Counted from the stretch's first letter, positions 8,571-18,183 are shown. The stretch: DNA of 64,000 nucleotides from Algoriphagus mannitolivorans DSM 15301 (GCF_000429425.1 NZ_KE386902.1:113481-177480); one strand, 5' to 3'. The notes: a model not told the origin generated them from the letters alone. Numbers and translations are program-made.

Positions 8571-8594
8571 ACCGACTCTTATTAGGAGTCGGTT
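8571..8594 (-). terminator. Intrinsic terminator of the bamA-ompH gene run
   Basis: Read on the minus strand, ACCGACTCC and an imperfect partner GAGTCGGT enclose a TAATAA-like loop and are followed by TTTTATTATTT. It lies 27 bases past the stop of the last OmpH gene and ends the envelope-biogenesis run. Confidence 0.85.
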
Positions 8595-8620
8595 TGTGAA
8601 TTAATATCCCTAAGGAAGAA

Positions 8621-9187
8621 TTATTGCATTCTTGGTCTTGTAGAATCCAATGGTGCAGCCGGAGGCATCACCAATCCAAGTTTTGCTACTACCAATTCAG
8701 TGAATTTGTCCTGCTCTTTGGTATAAAGAAGGATAGGGGACTGACCAGCAGTCTCAGCGAAGATATGCGTGTAGTTGTGTTCAGCGGCTACAGCATTGAT
8801 GGCATTGATCACTTTGTTTTGTACGGGCTCCAATAGCTCCTGAAGTTTTCTCTGGTAAGAAATCTGAGCGTCCTGCTCATACTTCTGAAGGTCTTGCTGG
8901 AGTTTGGTCAATTCTGCCTCTTTGGTATTACGGGCAGCATCAGTCATGGTAGGAGCGGCTTGCTGATACGCTTGTACCTGACGCTGGAAGTCTGCAGCTT
9001 TGGTTTGGATATTGGTTTGTAGCTGAGTCTGGTAATCTTGGATATCAGCTCCAATCTGTTCCATTTCAGGCATCAAGTCCATTAGAAACTCAACGCTGGT
9101 GTATCCGATTTTTACTTCTTGCGCCTGAGCGGTGAATCCTACGAATAGCAAAGCTACTGCGGCTAGGATAACTTTTACTTTCATCAT
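8621..9187 (-). CDS. OmpH/Skp-family periplasmic chaperone (copy 2)
   Basis: Periplasmic holdase that keeps unfolded outer-membrane proteins soluble on their way to BamA. The 188-aa protein has a signal peptide (MMKVKVILAAVALLFVGFTAQA), a Skp-type start (KIGYTSVEFLMDLMPE) and a long charged, Gln-rich helical hairpin at about 45-120. The C-terminus is Pro-rich. It lies 12 bases behind another OmpH gene and downstream of bamA, the usual Bacteroidota arrangement. The two copies differ substantially in sequence. Confidence 0.9.
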   Translation of the reverse strand: MMKVKVILAAVALLFVGFTAQAQEVKIGYTSVEFLMDLMPEMEQIGADIQDYQTQLQTNIQTKAADFQRQVQAYQQAAPTMTDAARNTKEAELTKLQQDLQKYEQDAQISYQRKLQELLEPVQNKVINAINAVAAEHNYTHIFAETAGQSPILLYTKEQDKFTELVVAKLGLVMPPAAPLDSTRPRMQ

Positions 9188-9199
9188 TTTAGTGTGTAT

Positions 9200-9730
9200 T
9201 TAATTGTTGTCTTCGATTCCTAATTCATCCAGTACAAACTCTGAATAGTCGTGTCTGGGGTCTGTGTAAATAATGGCAGAAGGTCCGGCTGCTTTATCGA
9301 ATAAGACGGCCAGGTTGTTTCGCCTGGAGACTCTCTCAATGGCATCGTAGATTTTGGATTGAAGAGGCTGAAGCAGTTCCGCCTGCTTTTGATAATACAT
9401 CCCGTTGATTCCAAATATTCTGCTGTTATATTCTTGCGAAGCCTTTTGCTTTGCTTTGATCTCCTCCAATCGCTTCTGATACATCTCTTCGGTGAGAAGG
9501 ACTTCTTCGGCTTTCAGCTGAGTGGATAGATCTTTTATCTCTTGATCCAAACTTTGTGCCTCTTTCTTCCACTCCGCACTTAGCTTCTGCAGCTCACCTT
9601 GGATGATTTTGTAGTCTGGATGCCTGTTCAGGATGTATTCTGAATCAATGTATCCGAACTTTTGTGCCGCCAAAGGGCCCGCTGTGAGCGATAAGAGCAG
9701 CAAAAGTACAATTTTCAGGAATTTATTCAT
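9200..9730 (-). CDS. OmpH/Skp-family periplasmic chaperone (copy 1)
   Basis: Second Skp-like chaperone, 176 aa, with signal peptide ending at LAAQ (about residue 22) and the typical FGYIDSEYILNRHPDYK beginning. A coiled-coil arm (about 45-110) rich in Lys, Glu and Gln follows, and the C-terminal part ends in an acidic tail (DELGIEDNN). It lies 92 bases downstream of bamA and 12 bases upstream of the second copy. A role in outer-membrane protein delivery is well supported by family and neighbourhood. Confidence 0.9.
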   Translation of the reverse strand: MNKFLKIVLLLLLSLTAGPLAAQKFGYIDSEYILNRHPDYKIIQGELQKLSAEWKKEAQSLDQEIKDLSTQLKAEEVLLTEEMYQKRLEEIKAKQKASQEYNSRIFGINGMYYQKQAELLQPLQSKIYDAIERVSRRNNLAVLFDKAAGPSAIIYTDPRHDYSEFVLDELGIEDNN

Positions 9731-9822
9731 GTCTTCGACCAGTTTTCAGAGGCTTTAGTTTTTAGGAGAAATGCAATTTAACTTTTTACATAAATTAACT
9801 AACGCTCTGATCATTCGGAAGA

Positions 9823-12519
9823 TTATCTGAACTGCTGTCCGATGGTAAAGTGGAATTGTGGTCCACTCGCTTGTCTAGATCCAGGAATAGGATCAAATCC
9901 ATATCCCCAGTCAATTCCAAGCAACCCAAAAGCAGGCATAAAGATCCTTGCCCCAAAGCCTGCAGACTTTTTCAAGTCATAGGGATTGAAGTCCTTGTAC
10001 GACCCCCAGTTGTTCCCAGCTTCCGCAAAACCTAGCAAGAAGATGGTGGCAGATGGATTAGGAGAAACCAAGAATCTAACCTCCATTACATATTTGTTGT
10101 AAGCTACCCCGCCATAAGGTTCAGGATTGGCAGTGCCTCTGGTATCTCTTCCGGGGGTGATCGTTTGGTTTTCATATCCTCGGAGACCGATGATTTCCTG
10201 ACCCAAAGCAAAGTTGTTGAAGGTCATCCCATCACCACCCATCACGAATCTTTCCAAAGGAATCAGACCAATTTTATTGCCATAAGAACCCAAGAAGCCC
10301 ATGTGTGCTCTGGCACTAGCTACCCACTTATTTGACCCGAAAATCGGGGAGTAGAATGATGCATCAAACATCCACTTGTGGTATTCCAGCCATTCGTATT
10401 TGGTAGGATCTGCAGATTCTGAAGTAATCTTCTTATTCAAAGAAGTGTAAGGCGGAGTAGCCGCGATAGAAAGCATGATGTTGGATCCCAAGCGAGGATA
10501 GATGTTGTTATCCACGTTATTTCTCGCAATGGTAGTGTTTAAGGTCACACTTTTTGAATTTCCGGTAGGGTAGCTCAGGCCAAAAGAAGTACCGAATTTA
10601 TTGAACTCGTAATTCTGAAATCTTAGGGCATTGCTGATACTGAAGTAGTCATCCGGCCATGTCACTCGCTTGGCAAGACCCAGCGTGATACCTGTAATCT
10701 TGAAGAACCCGTTGTCATCCGTGTTGGCTGTCGGATTAAAGAAATTTACCTGACGCTGTACGGAATGGTTGAAGGAAACGCTCAGCGCATTTGGTTTTTT
10801 ACCTCCAAACCAAGGCTCTGTAAGAGACAGAGAGTAGTTTTGGAAGGTTTGTCCATTGGCTTGGATTCGAAGAGATAGCTTTTGACCATCGCCTACCGGA
10901 AGGGGATCCCACTTGCTGAAATCACCTATGTTTCTCACCGAGAAGTTATTGAACACCAAGCCAACTGTTCCTACGAACCCATAGAAACCACCCCAGCCAC
11001 CGGACAATTCGATCTGGTCATTGGGTCTTTCCTCCAGCTCGAAAGTGATATCCACCGTGGCATTTTCGAAGTTGGGTCTTAGGTCAGGGTTGATTTTTTC
11101 CGGGTCAAAATATCCCAAAGTGGAAAGTTCCCGGATGGTTCTTACCAGCAAGGCTCGGTTGAATTTCTGTCCAGGGAGAATTCGGATTTCACGCATGACC
11201 ACATGGTCTGAGGTACGCTCATTTCCTTTGATATTGACACTGTTTACAGTTACCTGAGGGCCTTCAAAAATTCTCATTTCCAGGTCGATGGAGTCGCCGA
11301 CGACATTGATTTCTACTGGCTCGATATTGAAGAACAGGTATCCGTTGTCCTGGTACAGGGAGCTCACGTCATCTCCTTTTTGAGGATCGTAGTTAAGCCT
11401 TTTCTCAAGCTTCTCTTTGTTGTACACGTCTCCTTTTTCGATGCCTAATTTTGCCAAAAGCACAGAGCTGGGATGGATGTAATTACCAGTAAAGGAGATG
11501 TTTCTGTAGTAGTATTTTCTTCCCTCTTCTACGGCAATGTTGATGTTGATTTTGTCATCGGAGAAGTTGTAAACAGAGTCTGAAACGATTTTGGCGTCTC
11601 TAAAGCCTCGGCTATTGTAAAAATTGATGACGCTGTTTTTGTCGTTTCTATATTCCTTTGGAATGTATTTGGATCCGTTTAGGAAGTTGAGCTTGAAGTT
11701 TTTGTGAATGTAATCTATCGCATCCTCTTTGGTTGCAGGCTCTGTTTTCAGCAAAGCAGAAGAAGCACTTTTGGCATCTGCATCTGTAATTCTGGAATAG
11801 ACATCTTTGAAAACCGCAACCCTTGGGTATTCCTTGGTTTTCTTCATTTTGCCTTTCAGGGGACGATCGGCGATTTCCTCATTTCCATAAAACTTGATCT
11901 CATTGATCTTTACCTTGGAATTGGTATTGATATCAAATCTAAGTTTGACGCTATTGGGTAAGGTGGTATCTCGATCCTGAATGATTTTAACATCGGCATT
12001 CAAATAGCCTTTGTCGAGGTAATATTTCTCAATATTTCTTTTGGCGGTATTCAGAACGTCGTCCCGGACTACTCGGCCTCGGATATTGACTTTGTCCCGC
12101 AGTTCACTTTCTTGGGTTTTGTTGATGCCTGAAAATTCCACGCGTGAGAACCTCGGTCTTTCGGTCAAATCCAAAAGAAGGTAAATGTCTTCTCCCACAA
12201 TTTTGGTAACTAGGATTTTCACATCACCTATGATTCCCTGACCCCACAGTTTTTTCAAAGCATTGGAAATACTTTCACCTGGCACTTCGATTCTATCGTC
12301 CACTTTTAACCCGGAGAGAGAAATGATCGCATTCTCATCCAGGGTGGTTAGACCGACAGCTTTGATTTCGGCAATTCTGTATTTTTCTGGTTTTGCGTAG
12401 TTCAATTCCAGAATATTGACAGGTCTGGGGGATGCATAGCGGCTTTGGCCCAAACGGATCTGCGCCATGGCCGAAAAGGACCAAACCACACAAAACAGAA
12501 TCAATAAACTTCTTTTCAT
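9823..12519 (-). CDS. bamA: Outer membrane protein assembly factor BamA
   Basis: Omp85 insertase that folds beta-barrel proteins into the outer membrane. The 898-aa precursor has a signal peptide (residues 1-19). POTRA domains occupy roughly 45-480, and a C-terminal 16-strand barrel includes the loop-6 motif GLRGYENQTITPG (a VRGF/Y variant). POTRA3 carries a long insertion (about residues 225-275, containing KMKKTKEYPRVAVFKDVYSR), which accounts for part of the extra length over the 810-aa E. coli protein. It lies 98 bases downstream of uppS and upstream of two Skp-like genes. The last residues are QQFR, so the usual terminal aromatic residue is penultimate. Confidence 0.96.
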   Translation of the reverse strand: MKRSLLILFCVVWSFSAMAQIRLGQSRYASPRPVNILELNYAKPEKYRIAEIKAVGLTTLDENAIISLSGLKVDDRIEVPGESISNALKKLWGQGIIGDVKILVTKIVGEDIYLLLDLTERPRFSRVEFSGINKTQESELRDKVNIRGRVVRDDVLNTAKRNIEKYYLDKGYLNADVKIIQDRDTTLPNSVKLRFDINTNSKVKINEIKFYGNEEIADRPLKGKMKKTKEYPRVAVFKDVYSRITDADAKSASSALLKTEPATKEDAIDYIHKNFKLNFLNGSKYIPKEYRNDKNSVINFYNSRGFRDAKIVSDSVYNFSDDKININIAVEEGRKYYYRNISFTGNYIHPSSVLLAKLGIEKGDVYNKEKLEKRLNYDPQKGDDVSSLYQDNGYLFFNIEPVEINVVGDSIDLEMRIFEGPQVTVNSVNIKGNERTSDHVVMREIRILPGQKFNRALLVRTIRELSTLGYFDPEKINPDLRPNFENATVDITFELEERPNDQIELSGGWGGFYGFVGTVGLVFNNFSVRNIGDFSKWDPLPVGDGQKLSLRIQANGQTFQNYSLSLTEPWFGGKKPNALSVSFNHSVQRQVNFFNPTANTDDNGFFKITGITLGLAKRVTWPDDYFSISNALRFQNYEFNKFGTSFGLSYPTGNSKSVTLNTTIARNNVDNNIYPRLGSNIMLSIAATPPYTSLNKKITSESADPTKYEWLEYHKWMFDASFYSPIFGSNKWVASARAHMGFLGSYGNKIGLIPLERFVMGGDGMTFNNFALGQEIIGLRGYENQTITPGRDTRGTANPEPYGGVAYNKYVMEVRFLVSPNPSATIFLLGFAEAGNNWGSYKDFNPYDLKKSAGFGARIFMPAFGLLGIDWGYGFDPIPGSRQASGPQFHFTIGQQFR

Positions 12520-12617
12520 ATGACTATAATTTGACCCTAAAGGCCATATGGAATCTCGCTGGGCTATTTTTAGTGCCTTGAAAAGGCGCTTGAGTCAGGC
12601 TCGATTTCATCAATAAA

Positions 12618-13355
12618 TTAAGGTTTTACTTGCTCTCCGGTCTTCCCGAATCGTCTTTCTCGCTTTTGATAATCTTTTACTGCAGCATAAAGGTGCTCCG
12701 TCCTGAAATCCGGCCACAAGACCGAAGTGAAATACAACTCCGTGTAGGCAAGTTGCCAGAGCAGAAAATTACTGATTCTATACTCTCCGCTGGTGCGGAT
12801 CATCAGTTCTGGATCAGGTATTCCTGCCGTGTCCAGATTTTCTGCCACGGTTTGTTGGGTGATTTGATCAGGACTCAGTTTACCTTCTGAGACTTTTTGA
12901 GCAATGCGTCGGACAGCTTGAGTGAGTTCCCATTGTCCACTGTAACTTAGTGCTAAAATCACCGTCAGACCGGTATTTTTGGAAGTCAGTTCTTTAGCTT
13001 CCATAAGTTTGTCATAAGCTGATTTTGGAAGGCTTTCGATATCTCCGATGGCCTCCAGTCTGATGTTGTTTTTCATCATTTGGGAGATCTCATCGATGAT
13101 AGTTTTCACCAAAAGCTCCATCAGGGCTTTGACTTCATCTTGTGGTCTTGACCAATTTTCTGTGGAAAATGAAAATAGGGTTAGGTACTTCACCCCCAGA
13201 TTATCAGCGCCTTCAATGGCATCTTTCACAGCCTGAATCGCGTGTCGGTGTCCGAAGATTCTCATGGCGCCTTTTTTCTTGGCCCAACGGCCATTGCCGT
13301 CCATGATGATCGCAATATGTTTGGGGATATTGGTGAGGTCTATATTTTCCTTCAT
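12618..13355 (-). CDS. uppS: Isoprenyl transferase (undecaprenyl diphosphate synthase)
   Basis: Cis-prenyltransferase that builds undecaprenyl diphosphate, the lipid carrier for peptidoglycan and O-antigen synthesis, from farnesyl and isopentenyl diphosphate. At 245 aa it has standard length. The substrate-binding motif IAIIMDGNGRWAKKKG lies at residues 14-29, and the C-terminal signature segments RTSGEYRISNFLLWQ and ELYFT are intact. It is placed between the DUF6089 gene and bamA, the common Bacteroidota order, which links lipid carrier supply and outer-membrane assembly. Confidence 0.96.
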   Translation of the reverse strand: MKENIDLTNIPKHIAIIMDGNGRWAKKKGAMRIFGHRHAIQAVKDAIEGADNLGVKYLTLFSFSTENWSRPQDEVKALMELLVKTIIDEISQMMKNNIRLEAIGDIESLPKSAYDKLMEAKELTSKNTGLTVILALSYSGQWELTQAVRRIAQKVSEGKLSPDQITQQTVAENLDTAGIPDPELMIRTSGEYRISNFLLWQLAYTELYFTSVLWPDFRTEHLYAAVKDYQKRERRFGKTGEQVKP

Positions 13356-13437
13356 TCCAAGTGACTTGGGTACCTACTTTTTTGGAGGTACAAAAATGCT
13401 ATTTCTTTTTAAATAATCAGCCCTAGGAGTCAATTAA

Positions 13438-14199
13438 TTAATAAGCATAGCACTTCACATTGGCGAAGGTATAGCTCAGGGTAAAGCCCAGAAAATAGTA
13501 CCAGTCTTTGGTGTAAGGATTACCAAAGTTCACCCCGTAGGGAGGTGATTGTCCGGTATTTGGATCTGCGGGCTGTGGGTACCTTGGGATTACCGGTAGT
13601 GAACTGTCCAGTTTATCCAGATAGTCCGTCGTCGTAGGCCTGAACCCCAACTCACCGGCAAAGGTCCACCGATCATTGAGACGATATTTCACACCTCCTC
13701 CGAAGGGGATTACCACTGTTCCCAAGTTGTATCTGCTGGAAGGCAGATAAAACCAAGTATTACCTTTTGCCAGAATTTGTGCATAGCCCAGGCCAAAGAA
13801 GGCATAAGGGGAAAATTTGAATTCAGAGTCATTTCTAAGGAAGTCCAAAAAATTGAACTCCATGACCGCAGAGAATTCAATAATTCCTGCCCTAAACCTT
13901 GCATCCCGATACCTAGCCATCGCATCGATAGGCTTGATACTGTCCGCTGCATTTACCTGAGCCAGACTTAACCCGGCTCTCAATGTCCACACATTGTCAA
14001 AATTTCTCTTGCCAAATAACGTTCCTTGAAGGCTTGCTTGCCCGGGATCAATTTTCCGAAGGATGTCGCCGGAATAAACAGCTCCACCAATTCCTCCACC
14101 TATTTCGTATTTCTGGGCTGATAAAGGGAGATAAAATGCTCCTGTAAAAACCAAAAACAGAATTAAGTGGCTGAAAATCTTAGAATTGACCTTTTTCAA
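13438..14199 (-). CDS. DUF6089-type outer-membrane beta-barrel protein
   Basis: A predicted small outer-membrane barrel of unknown function that in Bacteroidota sits between nadK and uppS/bamA. After a signal peptide ending at YLPLSAQ, the mature part opens with KYEIGGGIGGAVYSGD and has alternating aromatic/polar strands typical of an 8-10 strand barrel, ending in FTLSYTFANVKCYAY. The frame is open from an ATG at 14286. I prefer the TTG at 14199, because it gives a clean 28-residue signal peptide while the longer version adds about 29 atypical residues. The start is therefore uncertain. Confidence 0.8.
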   Translation of the reverse strand: MKKVNSKIFSHLILFLVFTGAFYLPLSAQKYEIGGGIGGAVYSGDILRKIDPGQASLQGTLFGKRNFDNVWTLRAGLSLAQVNAADSIKPIDAMARYRDARFRAGIIEFSAVMEFNFLDFLRNDSEFKFSPYAFFGLGYAQILAKGNTWFYLPSSRYNLGTVVIPFGGGVKYRLNDRWTFAGELGFRPTTTDYLDKLDSSLPVIPRYPQPADPNTGQSPPYGVNFGNPYTKDWYYFLGFTLSYTFANVKCYAY

Positions 14200-14289
14200 G
14201 ACGATGCAAGTTATAAAGTACCCAACGTTTAAAAAACGCTCCAAAGTATTTACCGGGTTAATTAATGTTAAGCTCAAGATTGCCAATAG

Positions 14290-15165
14290 TTAATTACGCA
14301 TATCGTATCCCCAATTAAGCTTTTGGCGGAGTGTATCAAAGAAATGATAGTGGGGCAATTTGACCAATTTAGCCGAGAATTTTTCTTTTTTCACGCTCAA
14401 ATCTACCTCAGAAGAGATGGATGAGGAGCGGGAATCTAAGGAAATCATAAACTTATCAGCTCTTCCTTCGATTTTGAAGCTGATCTCTGAGTCATCTGAG
14501 ACTATTATCGGACGTACGTTCAAATTATGGGGACTTACCGGAGTGATGACAAAGCTTTTTGCTTCAGGTGTAATGAGCGGGCCTCCGCAACTTAGGGAAT
14601 AACCAGTGGATCCGGTCGGAGTAGATACGATCAAGCCATCTGCCCAATAGGAGTTGAGGTATTTTCCATCAATGTAGGTGTGCACGGTAATCATCGAGGA
14701 GGTATCCCGCTTATGGATAGTGAATTCATTCAGCGCGAAATGAATGCCATTAAACAAGCGTCGGTTGCTGTCCAATCTCAATAATGATCTGGATTCAATC
14801 TGGAAGTTTCCTTCGGCCAGATATTTTACCGCCTCTGGAATTCGATCCGTCGCGACAGTGGCCAAAAAACCCATTCTCCCGATATTTAAACCCAGAATAG
14901 GGATCTCATGACTACCTACCACACAGACCGTGTCGAGCAAGGTACCGTCTCCACCGATGGAAATGATGAAGTCCATTTGGGAGATTTCATCGGAATTTTC
15001 CAATAACCAATAAGACAAGAGCTTGTTCCCGTTCATTTTCAATTGACGGTCAAAGGAATCTGTAGCAAAGATTTCGAAGCCGTGGCTGCTCAATTCCTGA
15101 AACAACAATTCAATCTGCGGGAAGTGTTCGGCCTTGAGTGACAGGCCATGCAAGGCGACTTTCAT
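14290..15165 (-). CDS. nadK: NAD kinase
   Basis: Phosphorylates NAD to NADP with ATP; cytoplasmic. The diagnostic GGDGTLLDT motif is present (about residues 70-78), followed by NIGRMGFLAT, ALNEFTIH and the glycine-rich TPTGSTGYSLSCGG. I chose the ATG at 15165 (MKVALHGLSL) because the frame-extending ATG at 15192 adds nine residues (MTPFNYFNH) not expected in the family. The resulting 291 aa is normal. It sits between a CBS-domain gene and the DUF6089 barrel gene. Confidence 0.95.
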   Translation of the reverse strand: MKVALHGLSLKAEHFPQIELLFQELSSHGFEIFATDSFDRQLKMNGNKLLSYWLLENSDEISQMDFIISIGGDGTLLDTVCVVGSHEIPILGLNIGRMGFLATVATDRIPEAVKYLAEGNFQIESRSLLRLDSNRRLFNGIHFALNEFTIHKRDTSSMITVHTYIDGKYLNSYWADGLIVSTPTGSTGYSLSCGGPLITPEAKSFVITPVSPHNLNVRPIIVSDDSEISFKIEGRADKFMISLDSRSSSISSEVDLSVKKEKFSAKLVKLPHYHFFDTLRQKLNWGYDMRN

Positions 15166-15259
15166 GTGATTAAAGTAGTTAAAAGGGGTCACATGTAATC
15201 TCGCAAGGCTAATTGTCTTTGTTTGGAGTGAAGATTGGCCTAATGCTCGATTTCATGCC

Positions 15260-15925
15260 TCAAATATCTAAAAATCTCAACAAGTTCCCGATTCGGTCTG
15301 CATCAGGGCTTATTCCAGTCTCTTCTTGGTAGTGATCGATAATTCTATGCCCAAATCTTTCCAAGGTAGCTTTGACATGCTTCAGGTCGGGTTTATCCAT
15401 CTTCAGCGTCAGTTTGATCTTAGTATCATCCAAGGGATCAGTGGTGATGAAAGAGCTAAGAATTTTTGTGTTTTCAGACTCTACCAGCCGGGCAATCTCT
15501 GACAAATGATAATCAGACATGTTCATCGACAGAATCAATACACTTCCTTGGGACTTGATCGAAAGGCTATCCGCAAATGCCGATATGGCATCTTCCATAG
15601 TGATGACTCCCATGTAGGAATTTTCTCTGTCCAGGACAGCGACCAGATTGATTTGGTTGTCTGAGGCTACTCTTAAGACATCGTAAATGTGCTTGTCGGT
15701 ATATACCCAGCAGGTCCCAGCTTCAAGTTCGATTTCACTGATTAAAAGATCCGGATCATTGATTTCATAAATGATCTCATCGCTGATAAAGCCTAAAAAT
15801 TTTCCCTGATGCACCACGGGCAGAAAGGCAGTACGAATTTCTTCCATCCAGCCCAAAGCCATACTGGTCCGGTCTGAAAGCTTCAGTGGTGGGATCAGGC
15901 TGTTGATGAATTCGTAGGCTTGCAT
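15260..15925 (-). CDS. CBS-pair protein with C-terminal ACT-like domain
   Basis: A 221-aa cytoplasmic protein with two CBS motifs in residues 1-120, including FLPVVHQGKFLGFISDEII and VAVLDRENSYMGVITMEDA. The C-terminal part (about 127-200: SVLILSMNMSDYHLSEIARL onward) looks like an ACT-type regulatory domain. CBS pairs usually bind adenine nucleotides, so it may sense energy state. Enzyme partners cannot be read from sequence. It is the first gene of the minus-strand run with nadK, uppS and bamA, a conserved neighbourhood. Confidence 0.82.
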   Translation of the reverse strand: MQAYEFINSLIPPLKLSDRTSMALGWMEEIRTAFLPVVHQGKFLGFISDEIIYEINDPDLLISEIELEAGTCWVYTDKHIYDVLRVASDNQINLVAVLDRENSYMGVITMEDAISAFADSLSIKSQGSVLILSMNMSDYHLSEIARLVESENTKILSSFITTDPLDDTKIKLTLKMDKPDLKHVKATLERFGHRIIDHYQEETGISPDADRIGNLLRFLDI

Positions 15926-16004
15926 AAGAGAAAGTTAGGAAATGAATTGAGAACTTAAAACGCTTTCCTAAGCATTTCTGTTCATTTAGAAGGTTTTTTA
16001 AGGG

Positions 16005-17204
16005 TTATCCCAAAAAGTAATTTACCGAAATCCCCAAAACGATCCCGAATAAAATGATAAACGGAGAGGATATTTTGGTGAATTGTAGCAAGGAATAAGT
16101 GCCGAGAATAAAAAAGATGTTCAGTCCATTTGCTTCCAGGGGTTCAAAAAGTAAATAGGCGGCTGCAATAAGCATCCCGCAAGAAACAGCATTGATACCT
16201 TCCAAAGCAGCCCGTACAGGCCTGTAAAGCTTGAGTTGATCCCAAAATCGGATTACAAAAAAGATCAGGAATATTCCTGGGAGGAAAATTCCTCCAGCTG
16301 CAATCAGTCCTCCTAAAATAAATCCGGTAGTTCCGAATCCTCTCATGGACAAAGCGCCGATGTAGGAGGCAATGGAAAACGTAGGCCCCGGAATTCCCTG
16401 AGAGATGGCATAGCCTGTCAAAAACTCCTCTGAGGTCAAGAAATGCTTGAATTCTACAAATTCGGTGTACAAATAGGGTACAAGGACCTGTCCTCCTCCA
16501 AAGATCAAGCTCCCGTTACGATAAAAATTCTCGAAGAGCAGGATGGGCTGCCACTTGGTAATAGCACCTGCGGTAGCAGCGAGGACTAATACCCCCGCCC
16601 AAAGGTAAAAGTTACTCCATTTGATGGACAGGGTTTTCTCCTCGTCCACCTTGGGTTGGTTTTTGTATTTGATGGATGTACTGAGGCCTCCCAATACCAA
16701 CATCACCGGGAAAATATAGGGAGAACTGTAAAAGAAAGCCACGAAGGCTGAAATCAGCATCAGGATCATCGCCTCGGTTGTCCTGACCATTTTACTGATG
16801 GTTTTTTGGGCGGCGAAAATGATAAATCCAATCGCCATGGGCTGAATAAATCGGGCAAATTTCAAGGCCCCGGGGGTGTTTTCCTGCAAAAAGCTGATCA
16901 ACAAAGCTGCAGAGGTCATGATCATCGTGGCTGGCAATATCCAGACAAAAAGTGCCAAATAGGCGAGATTTGGCCCGCCAACTCGGAAGCCTATAGCGGA
17001 GACTAATTGAGTGGAGGAGGGGCCGGGAAGCATATTGCACAGGGCATTTAGCTCCCAAAGCTCCTCCTCCGAAATGTAGGCGTGCTTTTTCACCATCCTT
17101 TCCAGCAGCATGGCTAAAAACGCCTGGGGTCCCCCAAATGAGGTGAGGGAAAGAATCAGAATGTCTTTCAGAAAAACGTAATATCGGACTCTTCGTACCG
17201 ACAT
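16005..17204 (-). CDS. chrA: ChrA-type chromate transporter
   Basis: Inner-membrane transporter of the CHR family, long form with two homologous halves (399 aa). The first half has SFGGPQAFLAMLLERMV and the signature NMLPGPSSTQLV. The second has FGGGQVLVPYLYTEFV and QGIPGPTFSIASYIG, with about ten hydrophobic segments overall. Family members export chromate or related oxyanions such as sulfate; the physiological substrate here is open. Its start lies one base after the stop of the upstream oxygenase gene, so the two form a tight operon. Confidence 0.92.
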   Translation of the reverse strand: MSVRRVRYYVFLKDILILSLTSFGGPQAFLAMLLERMVKKHAYISEEELWELNALCNMLPGPSSTQLVSAIGFRVGGPNLAYLALFVWILPATMIMTSAALLISFLQENTPGALKFARFIQPMAIGFIIFAAQKTISKMVRTTEAMILMLISAFVAFFYSSPYIFPVMLVLGGLSTSIKYKNQPKVDEEKTLSIKWSNFYLWAGVLVLAATAGAITKWQPILLFENFYRNGSLIFGGGQVLVPYLYTEFVEFKHFLTSEEFLTGYAISQGIPGPTFSIASYIGALSMRGFGTTGFILGGLIAAGGIFLPGIFLIFFVIRFWDQLKLYRPVRAALEGINAVSCGMLIAAAYLLFEPLEANGLNIFFILGTYSLLQFTKISSPFIILFGIVLGISVNYFLG

Positions 17205-17205
17205 T

Positions 17206-18183
17206 TTATTTCTTAAGACCCAATTCTCTCAATCTTTCCTCCAGAAACTCTCCAGCCGTAGCGTCCGAAAATTGCTTGGGATTGTTTTCGTCAATGCAGC
17301 TTTCCAGACAGGTAAGATCCATTTCAGACCGAGGATGCATGAAGAAAGGAATGCTGTATCTGCTGGTATGCATCAATTCTCTCGGCGGATTGACTACCCG
17401 GTGGATTGTTGATTTGAGTTTTTTGTTGGTCAAACGCTCCAGCATGTCACCGACATTGACTACTAGCTGGTCTGGCAAAGCTGTGATAGGAATCCATTTT
17501 CCGTCTTTTCTCAAGACTTGAAGTCCATCTGCACTCGCTCCCATCAAAAGGGTGATCAGGTTGATATCTCCATGCTCGGCAGCTCTTACCGCATCAGCAG
17601 GGACTTCATCCGGGTTTTCGATTGGGAAATAGTGGATTTGACGAAGGATAGAGTTACCATAAGCGACTTTGTCCTCGAAATAATCCTCTGGAAGCTCCAA
17701 ATGAAGCGCGATTGCTTTCAGCATTTGTTTTCCTGCATTTTCCAACGTCTGGAAGGCTTCCATGGCATCGTTTTGAAACTGCGGGATTTCACTAGGCCAA
17801 AGATTTTCAGGGTATTCAGCCTTGATGGGATCAGAATCCGGAATGAGGGAGAGTTCCTGTCCAACATGGTAGAATTCCTTGAGATCACCTGTGTTTCTGC
17901 CTTTAGCGTGTTCTTTTCCCTTGCCTGTGTACCCTCTTTGATAGCCGATTTCTGGCTTTTCATACTTGGTTTTAATTTCGTCAGGAAGTGCAAAGAAGGA
18001 CTTGATGGAGGAGTAAAGGCGATCTTGAAGGTCTTGGTTAAGCCCGTGATTTTTGATCGCTACAAAGCCTATGTTTTGATAAGCTTCTCCTAATTTTTGC
18101 ACGAATGCTTTTTTTTGTTCTGCCGTACCTGAGGTGAAGTGTGCCAGGTCGAGGCTTGGAATTTCATCAAATAGGATTTCCAT
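17206..18183 (-). CDS. Isopenicillin N synthase-like 2-oxoglutarate/Fe(II) oxygenase
   Basis: Soluble non-heme iron oxygenase of the isopenicillin N synthase family, 325 aa. An N-terminal DIOX_N domain (residues 5-130) is followed by the 2OG-FeII core. Iron ligands are H204 and D206 (EHGDINL) and H261 (STIHRVVNPP); R275 of RYSIPF would bind the 2-oxoglutarate carboxylate. The catalytic set is intact, so it should be active. The substrate is unknown; relatives act on amino acids, plant-type metabolites and peptides. The one-base gap to chrA implies co-expression. A penicillin role is not implied. Confidence 0.88.
   Translation of the reverse strand: MEILFDEIPSLDLAHFTSGTAEQKKAFVQKLGEAYQNIGFVAIKNHGLNQDLQDRLYSSIKSFFALPDEIKTKYEKPEIGYQRGYTGKGKEHAKGRNTGDLKEFYHVGQELSLIPDSDPIKAEYPENLWPSEIPQFQNDAMEAFQTLENAGKQMLKAIALHLELPEDYFEDKVAYGNSILRQIHYFPIENPDEVPADAVRAAEHGDINLITLLMGASADGLQVLRKDGKWIPITALPDQLVVNVGDMLERLTNKKLKSTIHRVVNPPRELMHTSRYSIPFFMHPRSEMDLTCLESCIDENNPKQFSDATAGEFLEERLRELGLKK

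Noticed and set aside
12574..12588. GCCTT/AAGGC hairpin upstream of bamA
   Set aside because: Only five base pairs and no T-run on the coding strand; too weak to call a terminator or regulator.
17518..18093. 191-aa plus-strand ORF
   Set aside because: It lies entirely antisense to the oxygenase gene, which has full family motifs. The translation has no recognisable domain and no promoter.
17206..18183. Isopenicillin N synthase and beta-lactam pathway
   Set aside because: Only the general oxygenase family is supported. No ACV synthetase or other beta-lactam biosynthesis genes are near.
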